Shown: positions 17,453 to 25,960 of the stretch, in pieces
Layout of the letters: each line of letters starts with the position of its first letter
Numbering within the stretch: the stretch's first letter is position 1
Origin: Myxococcus sp. CA023
GTDB taxonomy: Bacteria > Myxococcota > Myxococcia > Myxococcales > Myxococcaceae
Assembly (NCBI RefSeq): GCF_010998615.1
Contig: NZ_JAAEAH010000009.1
Location: 1 to 64,000, forward strand
Direction: 5' to 3'
Length of the DNA: 64,000 bases
Notes under the pieces: model-generated
The model's input: the letters and a program-made list of their open reading frames with translations, nothing else
What the model was told of the DNA's origin: nothing
The model's database searches: none
Made by a program: the position numbers and the translations under genes

Positions 17453-18499
17453 ATGAAGACGCGATTGTGGTTGCTCCTGGTGCCCGCGTTGGTAGCGGCC
17501 GGCTGTGGTCCCATCGACGCGGCAGATGAGCCCGTCATCGATGAGCTGACCGGCCAGGTGCTGCTGGAGGCCACCACGAAGTACGACATGCACCGGCTGC
17601 TGGAGGACACCGACATCACCGGTGGCCAGTGGATTACCACCGCGCAGGTGCAGGCCTTCCTCCAGCAGAACAACTCGTTCCTGGCGAACTACCGGGACCC
17701 GGCCTTCAGCAACAAGACGGCCGCCGCGCTCATCGTCGAGCGCTCCAAGGCCTTTGGCATCAGCCCGCTGTACATGCTGGCCCGCATCCAGGTGGAGTCC
17801 AGCCTCGTCCAGAGCGGCAACTCCAACAACCTGGCCAAGGCCACCGGCTGTGGCTGTCCGGACACCAGCGGCTGTGACGCGCAATACGTGGGCTTCGGCA
17901 AGCAGATTGACTGCTCCGCCAAGAAGCTGCGCGGCTACCTGACGGACCTGGACGCGGGCCGTGCCACCATCTCCGGCTGGCGCGTGGGCGTGACGAAGTC
18001 CACGTCGGACCCGTGCTCGGTGCGTCCCGTCAACAAGGCGACGGCGGCGCTCTACACGTACACGCCCTGGGTGGGCGCGTATGCCCTCCAGTGCGGCCGC
18101 ACCAACGTGGGCGGCTCGTCGCTGGTGTCCGTCGTCTACCACCGCTACGAGTCGGCCTATGCGTGGGGCTCCGCCTCCGGCTGCTACTCCGAGACGGCCG
18201 ACACCACCGTGCCGGAGCTCGGCTGCGTGCAGAGCTCGTCGGACGCCATGTGGCGGCAGTGCCAGTCGGGCGCCTTCACCGCGGGCAGCACCACCAAGCC
18301 CACGAACTGCACCGCGTCCTACGGTTGGTGCTCCTCCGCCACGCTGGGCCGCTCCGTGCCAGCGCGCACCTGTGTGCAGTCCACGGGCGACCAGCAGTGG
18401 CACCAGTGCGGCGCCAACAGCGCGTGGCTGAGCGCGCCGTCCGCGCCCATTTCCGGCGCGGGCCCCGCGGGTTCGTGCTTCGCGATGTACGGCCTCTAG
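17453..18499 (+). CDS. Secreted lipoprotein with lysozyme-like region and two Cys-rich repeats
   Basis: A 348-residue protein with a lipoprotein signal (VPALVAAGC, Cys at 17). Residues 60-230 contain a region with KAFGISPLYMLARIQVESS, reminiscent of the catalytic Glu helix of lysozyme-like or glucosaminidase-type muralytic enzymes. The C-terminal 100 residues hold two copies of a module with pattern VPxxxCVQSxxDxxWxQC (near 259-278 and 302-321), probably disulfide-bonded and possibly wall-binding. The exact family is not recognised, so peptidoglycan hydrolysis is inference. It is followed by a strong bidirectional hairpin. Confidence 0.7.
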   Translation: MKTRLWLLLVPALVAAGCGPIDAADEPVIDELTGQVLLEATTKYDMHRLLEDTDITGGQWITTAQVQAFLQQNNSFLANYRDPAFSNKTAAALIVERSKAFGISPLYMLARIQVESSLVQSGNSNNLAKATGCGCPDTSGCDAQYVGFGKQIDCSAKKLRGYLTDLDAGRATISGWRVGVTKSTSDPCSVRPVNKATAALYTYTPWVGAYALQCGRTNVGGSSLVSVVYHRYESAYAWGSASGCYSETADTTVPELGCVQSSSDAMWRQCQSGAFTAGSTTKPTNCTASYGWCSSATLGRSVPARTCVQSTGDQQWHQCGANSAWLSAPSAPISGAGPAGSCFAMYGL

Positions 18500-18510
18500 T
18501 CGTCGAAGCG

Positions 18511-18543
18511 GCGGCTCCCGCCCGGAAGGACGGGAGCCCGCCG
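18511..18543. terminator. Bidirectional hairpin terminator
   Basis: GGCTCCCG (18513-18520) pairs with CGGGAGCC (18531-18538) around a 10-nt loop, and flanking GCGG/CCGC can extend the stem. It lies between the stops of two convergent genes. No U-tract follows, as is common in very GC-rich genomes. Confidence 0.6.
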
Positions 18544-18557
18544 TGTCCCAGCGAGCC

Positions 18558-21500
18558 TCAGTACTGGTTGGTCCAGATGAGGTCCAACCCGCCCGAGCGC
18601 GCGTCGCCGTACTGGCCTTCCAGGCTCCAGCGCGTGCCCAGCTGGTACTCGAAGCGCACCGCGTTGGCGTTCTCTCCCTGCTGGAGGTTGGCGCCCACGC
18701 GGCCGGTGTAGCCGACGTAGATTTTGTCCGTCACGTAGGTGCCGACTTCCAGCTTGGTGCCCGCGATGCCGGAGGCCCCCGCCTCGATGGAGACCACGTC
18801 CAGGGGCAGCTTCGCGGCCAGGGCCTTGCGGGCCTCGTTGGCCACCAGCGAGCCCACCACGGACGCGGCCTGCGCGCTGGCGTTCATGGAGGCACCGGAG
18901 CTGCGCTCCAGCGTGCGCCGGCCCGTCGCCAGCAGCGTGTAGATTTCCGACTCCGGCAGCGGCGGGTCACTGGTGGGCTTGAGCGTGATTTCCCGCCCCT
19001 GGCCCCGGATGGTGACGAACACGGTGACCTTGGCGCTGTCGTTGCGATGCTCGGCGGTGACGTTGATGTACGGCGCCATGGCCGGGCCGGTGAAGCGCAC
19101 CTGGCTGTCGCGCTGGATGTCGAAGCGGCGGCCGAGCACGTCCACGCGTCCGCGCAGCACGCGCACTTCACCGAACAGGCGCGCCACGTCCGTGTATTCG
19201 ACGCGAAAGTCATCCGACAGTCCCAGCTCCGCGTTGATGTCGGAGCCCTTCACCCAGAGGTTGCGGGGCGCATTCACATTCACCCAGAACACAATGGGTG
19301 GCGTGGCCGTTTCCTCCTCGTCTTCCACCGCTACGCCCTCCGCCGGGGCCGCGCCTTCCACGGGTGTCTCGTCGGGATTCGCCGGGGGCTGCGCCTGGGC
19401 CGCTTCCTTGCGCTTCTTGCGGTCCAGCGGCTCTCCGTTGCGCACCAGCACCACGTCACCGGGCCGCTCCAGCGCCTGCAGGTCCTTGCGCTTGGCTTCC
19501 GGCAGCTCGATGGTGGCCTCGGGGATGGTGACGTTGCGCAGGTTGACCAGTCGCTGGGACAGCGTGCCCTCCACCTTCGCGCGCAGGCTCACCAGCGCCA
19601 AGAGCTGGTCGTCGACGATGATGGGGAAGTTGCGCATCACCAGCGGCGGGTCGGACGTTCCGGGGCTGGACAGCTCGTACTCATTCCGGGCGTTGAGCAC
19701 CGCGGTCAGCGGCGAGTTGAGGTTGAGTGAGCCGTTGCCGGCCTTCGCCGACAGCGTCGTGATGGCGATGGATTCGCGGCTGGCCTTCAGGGCGAGCTGG
19801 ATGTCGCGGTACTCGCCCAGGCCCATCAGCCCCAGCTTGCCGTCTTTCCACTCCAGGCTGCCGTTGATGCTGGGCGCGCCCAACGTGCCGGCGACGCTGG
19901 CGTCCGCCTGGAGCACGCCGCCGATGCTGCGCAGCATCTCCACCGTGCCGGACAGGAAGGCCGGGTCGAAGTTGCGCGCCTTGAGCGCGACCTCCACCGG
20001 CGCGTTGTTTGTCTGGAGTCCCCGGTTGAGCGCGGGCAGTGACACGTCCAGGCCCAGGCCTCCGTTCACCAGCATGGTGCCGCCGCCAGGCTCGGTGAGC
20101 AGCAGGTCAAAGCGGGAGCGGGTGTCCCTGTACGTGTAGTTCAGGCGCACCTGGCCCAGCCCCGTGTTGCCCACGCCCAGGTCCTGCACGCCGGCGGTGA
20201 GCTCCATCTGCGGCGTGTCGAGCGTGCCCCGCGCGCCCAGCTCCATGGCCAGCACGCCCTGGATGCCTTGGGGCCGGCCGCCCTGCGGTGGCGGCGCGCC
20301 CTCTGTCACGGGAGACGCCGGGGTGGCCAGGCCGGGAATCTCCTGCAACGGCACCGGGCCCACGCGGCCGGTGATGTCGAAGGGGATGTGGCCGTAGACC
20401 TCGCGGTCCTGGAGCGCGCCCAGCGGGGCCGCCAGCGTGGCCGTCAGTTGCGCCAGCGGTCCGTCCTGGCGCTGCGCGTTCAGCGTGAGCTTCACGTCCT
20501 TGTCGTCGCCCACGACGCTGAGCTGCCCGTTCATGGGCGGCAGCCCGTTCATCGTCACCGCGTTGGCCTGCACGCGCAGCGTCGCCTGGGGCACCAGCAC
20601 CGAGCCCTCGAAGTCCAGCTGCGCCGTCACCGTGCCGCCCGGCTGCTGCACGCCGCTCATGCCCTTGAGCAGGGTGAGGGGCAGCTGCGTCACGCGGGCC
20701 TCCACGCCCAGCGTCGTCGCCAGGAGCTCATCGGGCGTGGGCGGCTTCGCCATCAGCCCGCCCACCGTGAAGGGCGTCCGCAGGGCCAGGTACGTCTGCG
20801 AGCCCAGGCCCTCCACGTCCAGGCGCGCATCCAGCGTGTGGTCCTCGCGGTCGGACGCGGCGCGCAGTTGGAAGGCCAGCGGCACGGGCAGAGAGAAGCC
20901 CGGCGGCGGCGCCTGGTAGCGCACGTCCTGCCCGCGGAGGGTGAAGTCCAGCAGGGGCTCACGCGCGGGGCCTTCCACGGTCAGCGTGCCGGCCAGCCGG
21001 CCGCTGGCGCTCTCGGGCTGGCCCGCGAGCTTCATGGCGCCGGCGATGTCCAGGTCCTCCAGATTCAGGCGCACGGACATCGCATCGCGCCGGCGCTTGA
21101 GCACGCCCTGCACCGGCACGTCGAACTCGGCGGCGAGCCGCGCCACGGGCAGGCTGGCCGCCAGCGTCCCGGTGGCGCGGTCCTTCACGTAGCGCGCCTT
21201 CAGCTTCGCCTGAAGCCCCTCGTAGCCCTGCGCGCTGCCGTCTTCCAGCCGCAGGTCGGTCTCCGCGTCGGGGCGCGCCATCGTCCCGCTGACGGCGGCG
21301 TGGCCTGTCAGCCTGCCGCCCAGGCCCAGCGACTCCGGGACGAAGGACCTGGGCAGCCGCGACAAATCGAACGCGCCCAATTCCACGCGCGCGTTGACGC
21401 GCTGGCCGCGCATCGCGCCCTGCAGCGACAGCGTCTGCCCCTCCGACGCGAGCCGCAGCGGAGGCGTCACCTCGACGTTGCCTCCGCCGAAGCCCAGGTG

Positions 21501-23294
21501 CGTGGGCGCCTGGAGCGTCCAGGTGGCCTCCGGCCAGAACAGCGCCAGCTGCCGGATGGCCAGCCCCTGGCGATTGCCATCCACCTGGCCACTGAGCGTG
21601 AGCCCCAGCTCCGCGTCTCCCGCAACGCGCACGCTGGCCTCCAGCGCACGCTCCTGCGTGGCCAGCGTGACGGCGACGTCGCGCAAGTCCCGTCCGCCCG
21701 CGTTCAGCCGGGACACCACCAGCGTGGCGTTGGACGTGAGGGGGTGGCTGACGTCCGGCATCTCCAGCTTCAGGGACACGTCCTGCGCCGCCACGTCGCC
21801 GTACCGCAGCGCCGCGAAGCCACCGTCGACCTTCACGGCGGGCGTGCGCAGCGGGCCCTTCACGGAGAAGTCCAACGTGCCGTTGCCCGCCATGGGGGCC
21901 ACCACGCCCGGCATCAGCTTGGACAGCATCTGCGAGAGCAGGGCGAGGTTGCCGGCGGTGAGGCCGCCTTCCAGGTTCACCGACTCCGCTGTGCCGGCTC
22001 CCTTGGCCTGCAGCGCCACGCCCGGCGCGAGCATCCGCAGCCGCATCAGCGAATACCGGCCCTCCTTCGCGCTGGCCTCCAACTCCACCGGACCCAGCGG
22101 CTGGCCCAGGTATTGGGATGGGGACACGGTGAGCTTCACCTCGCCTTCCATCGACTCCAGGCTCGTGCCTCCGCCCTTCGCGTCCAGGTCCGCGGCGATG
22201 CGCGTCTTGGGGCCCTGCGACATCAGCTCCGACAGGTCCACGTCGCGCACCTTCACGGACAGGCCGTCGGTGCGCATCCGCTCCAAATCCATGTCGCCCT
22301 TCACGGACAAGGAAGCGCTGGCGGCCTTCGCGGTGACGTCCACCCGCGCCGCGTCGCCGTCCAGTCCGGCGGAGCCCTCCGCGGACACCGGCACCCGCAA
22401 CGGCCAGGTGGGCACGAAGGCCCGCAGCAGGTCGGGCGGCGCGGACAGGCGCCGCAGCTCCAGTCCTGCTTGGAGCTGGCCCTCCGGCACGCCCGGCGGC
22501 GTCTCTGGAGGGAGCTTCGCGCGGCCGCTGGCGTCCAGCACCAGCCCCGCGGCCTCCAGGTCGACATCGCCTTCGAAGGCGCCCTCTTCGCCGCGGGCCT
22601 TCAGCGCCAGCCGCACGGGCCCGGGCACGGGACGGGCGAGGCTCGCGGTGGCGTCCAGGTTCGCGCCCACGCCCTGCGTCGCGGCGGCGTAGCGGGCCGA
22701 GCCCCGGGCATCCAGGTCCTCCAGCCGCATCTGCCGCTCACCGCCTTCGGGCAACGCCTGGCGGAAGTCGACGTAGCCGTCCTCGAGCACGAGCTCGTGC
22801 AAGTCCAGCCTCAGCGAGCCGCGGCCCTTAGAGGGCTCCTCGGGGCTGGGCGTGCGGGGCTCCAACGCGCGCGTCAGGTTCAGTCCGCGCTCGTCCTGGG
22901 CCAGATACAGGCGCGGATGCTCGATGCGCGCGGAGGGGAGGTCCACGTGCTGGCGCACCAGCCCCGCCAGCCGCGCGCGAACGTCCACCCGGGCGATGTC
23001 CGCCACCAGCTCGCCTTCAGGGTCATACAGCTTCACGTCCTCGAGGATGGCGCCGCTCAGGGACAGGTCCAGGCGCCCCAGTTCCAGCCGGCCGGAGAGC
23101 TGCTCATTGGCCAGCGCGAGTCCCTTCTGGACGAGCCAGGCCTCTCCGCGCGACGTCGTGGCGAAGACGAGCACGCCCGCGCCGACGAGCACGATGAGGC
23201 CCACGAGGCCCAGCAGGCCCCACAGCACGCGGCGGCCCCAGCGCGCGGGCCGGCGGGGTGGGGGAGGCGCGGCGCTCGGGGGGGATTCCGTCAA
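18558..23294 (-). CDS. tamB: Translocation and assembly module protein TamB
   Basis: A 1578-residue envelope protein. An N-terminal helix (about 23-45, WGLLGLVGLIVLVGAGVLV) anchors it in the inner membrane. More than 1200 residues of repeated beta-strand segments follow (AsmA/TamB-like groove). The C-terminal DUF490/TamB domain has typical SQVRFTGPAMAPYINVTAEH, ALPESEIYTLLATGR-like motifs and the ending RWSLEGQYGDARSGGLDLIW. TamB bridges the membranes and works with TamA in outer-membrane protein or lipid export. The TTG start at 23294 overlaps the tamA stop by 4 nt (TTGA); the frame further upstream lies inside tamA and is not real. Confidence 0.92.
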   Translation of the reverse strand: MTESPPSAAPPPPRRPARWGRRVLWGLLGLVGLIVLVGAGVLVFATTSRGEAWLVQKGLALANEQLSGRLELGRLDLSLSGAILEDVKLYDPEGELVADIARVDVRARLAGLVRQHVDLPSARIEHPRLYLAQDERGLNLTRALEPRTPSPEEPSKGRGSLRLDLHELVLEDGYVDFRQALPEGGERQMRLEDLDARGSARYAAATQGVGANLDATASLARPVPGPVRLALKARGEEGAFEGDVDLEAAGLVLDASGRAKLPPETPPGVPEGQLQAGLELRRLSAPPDLLRAFVPTWPLRVPVSAEGSAGLDGDAARVDVTAKAASASLSVKGDMDLERMRTDGLSVKVRDVDLSELMSQGPKTRIAADLDAKGGGTSLESMEGEVKLTVSPSQYLGQPLGPVELEASAKEGRYSLMRLRMLAPGVALQAKGAGTAESVNLEGGLTAGNLALLSQMLSKLMPGVVAPMAGNGTLDFSVKGPLRTPAVKVDGGFAALRYGDVAAQDVSLKLEMPDVSHPLTSNATLVVSRLNAGGRDLRDVAVTLATQERALEASVRVAGDAELGLTLSGQVDGNRQGLAIRQLALFWPEATWTLQAPTHLGFGGGNVEVTPPLRLASEGQTLSLQGAMRGQRVNARVELGAFDLSRLPRSFVPESLGLGGRLTGHAAVSGTMARPDAETDLRLEDGSAQGYEGLQAKLKARYVKDRATGTLAASLPVARLAAEFDVPVQGVLKRRRDAMSVRLNLEDLDIAGAMKLAGQPESASGRLAGTLTVEGPAREPLLDFTLRGQDVRYQAPPPGFSLPVPLAFQLRAASDREDHTLDARLDVEGLGSQTYLALRTPFTVGGLMAKPPTPDELLATTLGVEARVTQLPLTLLKGMSGVQQPGGTVTAQLDFEGSVLVPQATLRVQANAVTMNGLPPMNGQLSVVGDDKDVKLTLNAQRQDGPLAQLTATLAAPLGALQDREVYGHIPFDITGRVGPVPLQEIPGLATPASPVTEGAPPPQGGRPQGIQGVLAMELGARGTLDTPQMELTAGVQDLGVGNTGLGQVRLNYTYRDTRSRFDLLLTEPGGGTMLVNGGLGLDVSLPALNRGLQTNNAPVEVALKARNFDPAFLSGTVEMLRSIGGVLQADASVAGTLGAPSINGSLEWKDGKLGLMGLGEYRDIQLALKASRESIAITTLSAKAGNGSLNLNSPLTAVLNARNEYELSSPGTSDPPLVMRNFPIIVDDQLLALVSLRAKVEGTLSQRLVNLRNVTIPEATIELPEAKRKDLQALERPGDVVLVRNGEPLDRKKRKEAAQAQPPANPDETPVEGAAPAEGVAVEDEEETATPPIVFWVNVNAPRNLWVKGSDINAELGLSDDFRVEYTDVARLFGEVRVLRGRVDVLGRRFDIQRDSQVRFTGPAMAPYINVTAEHRNDSAKVTVFVTIRGQGREITLKPTSDPPLPESEIYTLLATGRRTLERSSGASMNASAQAASVVGSLVANEARKALAAKLPLDVVSIEAGASGIAGTKLEVGTYVTDKIYVGYTGRVGANLQQGENANAVRFEYQLGTRWSLEGQYGDARSGGLDLIWTNQY

Positions 23295-25438
23295 AACGCC
23301 TCTCCAATCGACAGGTGCAGCGCGCACAGCCCGTCCGGAGCGCCCGCGAACGCGCCGCTGGGCGTCGTCGGACCCGTGGGCCTCCAGCGGCTGCCAATGC
23401 CGAAGCAGCCTCCGGCTTCGGGATAGATGTATCCCGGGGTTGAAACGGGCAATCCCCTGCCGATGTTCAACCGCCGGGCGATATCCAGCCGGACGGGCCC
23501 CACGACGGTCAGGTATCGCAGCCCCATGCCCACGGCGTGGTAGTGCTCGGGGCCGAAGAGCTTGGGCCGGTTCGCGTGGGCGAAGCTCTCGATGCCCACC
23601 AGGCCCGTGTCGTAGAAGGCGGCCACCATCAGGCTCTCCGTGAACTGGTAGCGCATCTCCACCGAGGTCTCGAAGAGGCTGTTGCCACCCACGGGAACGG
23701 TGTCCCATTCCTCGTCCTGGACGACATCCGGGTTGCCGTCGCCGTCCACGTCCGCCGTGCGCTGCAGGGCGGCCAGGGGGGACAGTCGCTGGCCGTTGAA
23801 GCCCCGCATGAACGTGCCACCGCCCGAGAAGAAGCGGGTGACGATGGAGCTCTGGCCGCCGCCCGCGGGGTTCAACGTGCCCGCGCGCACCTTCGCCGCC
23901 AGGATGAACCGCTTGTCCTCGCCGAACGAACGGTAGACGCGCAGGTCGGGCAGCAGGCGGACGTAGTTGAAGTCTCCCATGAGGAGCGTGCCTCCGCCCT
24001 TCTGGACGGAGAGGGAGAGGTAGTAGCCGTCGCGCGGCTCGATGACGTCATCGCGCCGGTCCCAGGTGAAGGCCAGCTCCAGGAAGCTGAGCGCCACGTT
24101 GCACTGTGCCTGGCCCTCGCCGCAGCCCAGGACGATGGGCGGCACCCGGGAGTCCGCGCTGACGCGGCCGCTGAGCCGGTACATCTGGAGGTTGTACGAC
24201 GGGAAGATGGAGAAGTCGGGGTGCGGCTGCCAGATGACACCCGTCTGGAGCCTGCCGCCCCAGAAGTCATAGGCCTGCTCCAGGCCCTTCTCCACGCTGA
24301 GCGAGTTCTGCGCCCGCAAGTCCCTGAAGAGGAAGCGGGGCTGCTCGTACTCGGCGGTGACGTCGAAGACAGGACCGTCCTTGTTGAAGTTGAGGACGTT
24401 GGGGATGAAGGCGTAGCCCAGCCGGCCGCGGACGGTGAAGCGGCGCAGCCCGCCGCCGAAGTTGCGGTGGGTCCACTCGCCCACCGCGCGGACCTCCTGC
24501 CGGGCCGCGTCCACGCCCAGGCCGCCGCCCAGCCGCACGGAGCGGAAGGGCGCCTCGCGCACGTCCACCACCACCGGCACCGTGCCGGATTCGCGGTCCG
24601 GCGCGCCGCGGTTCACCTTCACCGCGCCGAACACGCCCATGCGGAACACGCGCGCCTGCGCGTTGGCCAGCGCCGTCTCGCTGTACCAGTCCCCCTTCTT
24701 CAGCGCGCCCGTCACCTGCTCGATGATGCGGCGCGGAGGCACCTGGGGATTGGCGTCCGTGGCGACGAAGGTGTTGCCGAAGCGGTAGCGAATGCCGGGC
24801 CGGGTGCGCAATTCCACCACCGCCTGCCTTGTGTCCACGTCCACCCGGACCTCGCCGTCGACTTCGGCCTCGGCGTAGGCCAGCTCGCGCAGCCGCTCCT
24901 GGACGCGGACCTTTGCCTCCTCCCAGGACTCTTCCTTGAAGACGTCGCCTTCGTGCAGGGGCAGTCCGTCCAGCACGTACTTGCGGTGCTCCTCGCGCAC
25001 GTCCTCCGGCAGGGTGTCCAGGCCCGTCACCTGGATTGCGCTGATGCGGGTGGGTTCGCCCTCCTGCACGCTGATGTCGATGGCGACCTTGTCGTCACCG
25101 GCCGGCTTCACCTCGGCGTTCGTGACTTTCGCCTGGTAGAAGCCCTGGGCCTGGTAGTACCGCTCGATGCGGCGCAGGTCCGCCTGCCACGCGTTGGCGT
25201 CGAAGTAGCTGGGGCCGCCAAAGGGCCAGAAGCCCCAGAAGGGCGTGGCGGTGGTGAGGATGCGGTCCTTGATGGCGCCCTCGCTCACCTGGTCCGTTCC
25301 CTGGATTTCCAGGTCGGTGACCTTGGGCCCCGAGGGGGGCGGCGCATTCGTGGTGGCGCAGGCCGCGGTGAGCAGCAGCGCGAGCGGAGTGGCAAGGCGG
25401 AGGTATCTGAGCAGGTCGGCGGCCACGGGATGTTTCAT
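23291..25438 (-). CDS. tamA: TamA/Omp85-family outer membrane protein with lipoprotein-like signal
   Basis: A 715-residue Omp85 protein. The signal PLALLLTAAC looks like a lipobox with Cys at about 27. Three POTRA-type modules follow (about 40-330), including ITDLEIQG-like and FGNTFVATD strands. The C-terminal 16-stranded beta-barrel has the family motif FFSGGGTFMRGFN (RGF, strand L6 loop) and ends in GPVRLDIARRLN. It is coupled to tamB, which sets the role: assembly of outer-membrane proteins or lipid transport together with TamB. An N-terminal lipid anchor is not usual for TamA; the start at MKHPVAADLL is chosen because the signal begins there. Confidence 0.92.
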   Translation of the reverse strand: MKHPVAADLLRYLRLATPLALLLTAACATTNAPPPSGPKVTDLEIQGTDQVSEGAIKDRILTTATPFWGFWPFGGPSYFDANAWQADLRRIERYYQAQGFYQAKVTNAEVKPAGDDKVAIDISVQEGEPTRISAIQVTGLDTLPEDVREEHRKYVLDGLPLHEGDVFKEESWEEAKVRVQERLRELAYAEAEVDGEVRVDVDTRQAVVELRTRPGIRYRFGNTFVATDANPQVPPRRIIEQVTGALKKGDWYSETALANAQARVFRMGVFGAVKVNRGAPDRESGTVPVVVDVREAPFRSVRLGGGLGVDAARQEVRAVGEWTHRNFGGGLRRFTVRGRLGYAFIPNVLNFNKDGPVFDVTAEYEQPRFLFRDLRAQNSLSVEKGLEQAYDFWGGRLQTGVIWQPHPDFSIFPSYNLQMYRLSGRVSADSRVPPIVLGCGEGQAQCNVALSFLELAFTWDRRDDVIEPRDGYYLSLSVQKGGGTLLMGDFNYVRLLPDLRVYRSFGEDKRFILAAKVRAGTLNPAGGGQSSIVTRFFSGGGTFMRGFNGQRLSPLAALQRTADVDGDGNPDVVQDEEWDTVPVGGNSLFETSVEMRYQFTESLMVAAFYDTGLVGIESFAHANRPKLFGPEHYHAVGMGLRYLTVVGPVRLDIARRLNIGRGLPVSTPGYIYPEAGGCFGIGSRWRPTGPTTPSGAFAGAPDGLCALHLSIGEAF

Positions 25439-25594
25439 AGCCGGAAGGCTCGCGGCCCCAACACTTCTTCCGTCCAGGATGGCAATGCTTTGTCGCATAC
25501 CGGGACGTCGGGTCAAACCCCAGTGTCCGGTGTCGCGGCATGGCGCCTCGCGAAGACGTGCAAGCCGCGCCCGCCTGGCCCAAGATGGGGGGCC

Positions 25595-25906
25595 ATGGCC
25601 CAGTCCCGGCGAATCAGAAGCCTGGTGTTCTCCGTGCTCGCGGTATGCGCGTCCTCGTGTGGTGTCTCCGAGGACGAGGCGGTGCGCCCCAAGGAGGGCG
25701 AGAGCTTGTCGGACGCGCCCTACTGCGGCTCGTTCGGCTGCGTGAACCCGTACCAGTTCTGCACGGAAATCTTCCTGGAGTTCGGCCGCTCGCCGCCCAT
25801 CTGCGTCTTCGACGACATCTGCGAGCGGCTGGAGTGCGCCAACTCCAACCGCACCTGCGCCCTGTTCGACGGCTTCCCGGCCCAGGTGAAGTGCATCAAG
25901 CCGTGA
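25595..25906 (+). CDS. Small cysteine-rich lipoprotein, unknown function
   Basis: A 103-residue protein divergent from tamA. Signal LVFSVLAVCASSC with the lipid-modified Cys at about 22. The mature part has ten further Cys, in CGSFGC, QFC, PPICVFDDIC, RLECANSNRTC and a final CIK, so it is probably knotted by disulfides. Cys-rich lipoproteins of this size are common in myxobacteria, but this one is not recognised. The ATG is the only in-frame start before the signal. Confidence 0.65.
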   Translation: MAQSRRIRSLVFSVLAVCASSCGVSEDEAVRPKEGESLSDAPYCGSFGCVNPYQFCTEIFLEFGRSPPICVFDDICERLECANSNRTCALFDGFPAQVKCIKP

Positions 25907-25960
25907 GGCCGTCACGGCCGCGCGTGTCCGCTCACTTCGGGGCCCCGGGCGGACGGTGTC

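Noticed and set aside
20268-23426. Long plus-strand open frame opposite tamB
   Set aside because: His/Gln/Arg-rich shadow; TamB features lie on the minus strand.
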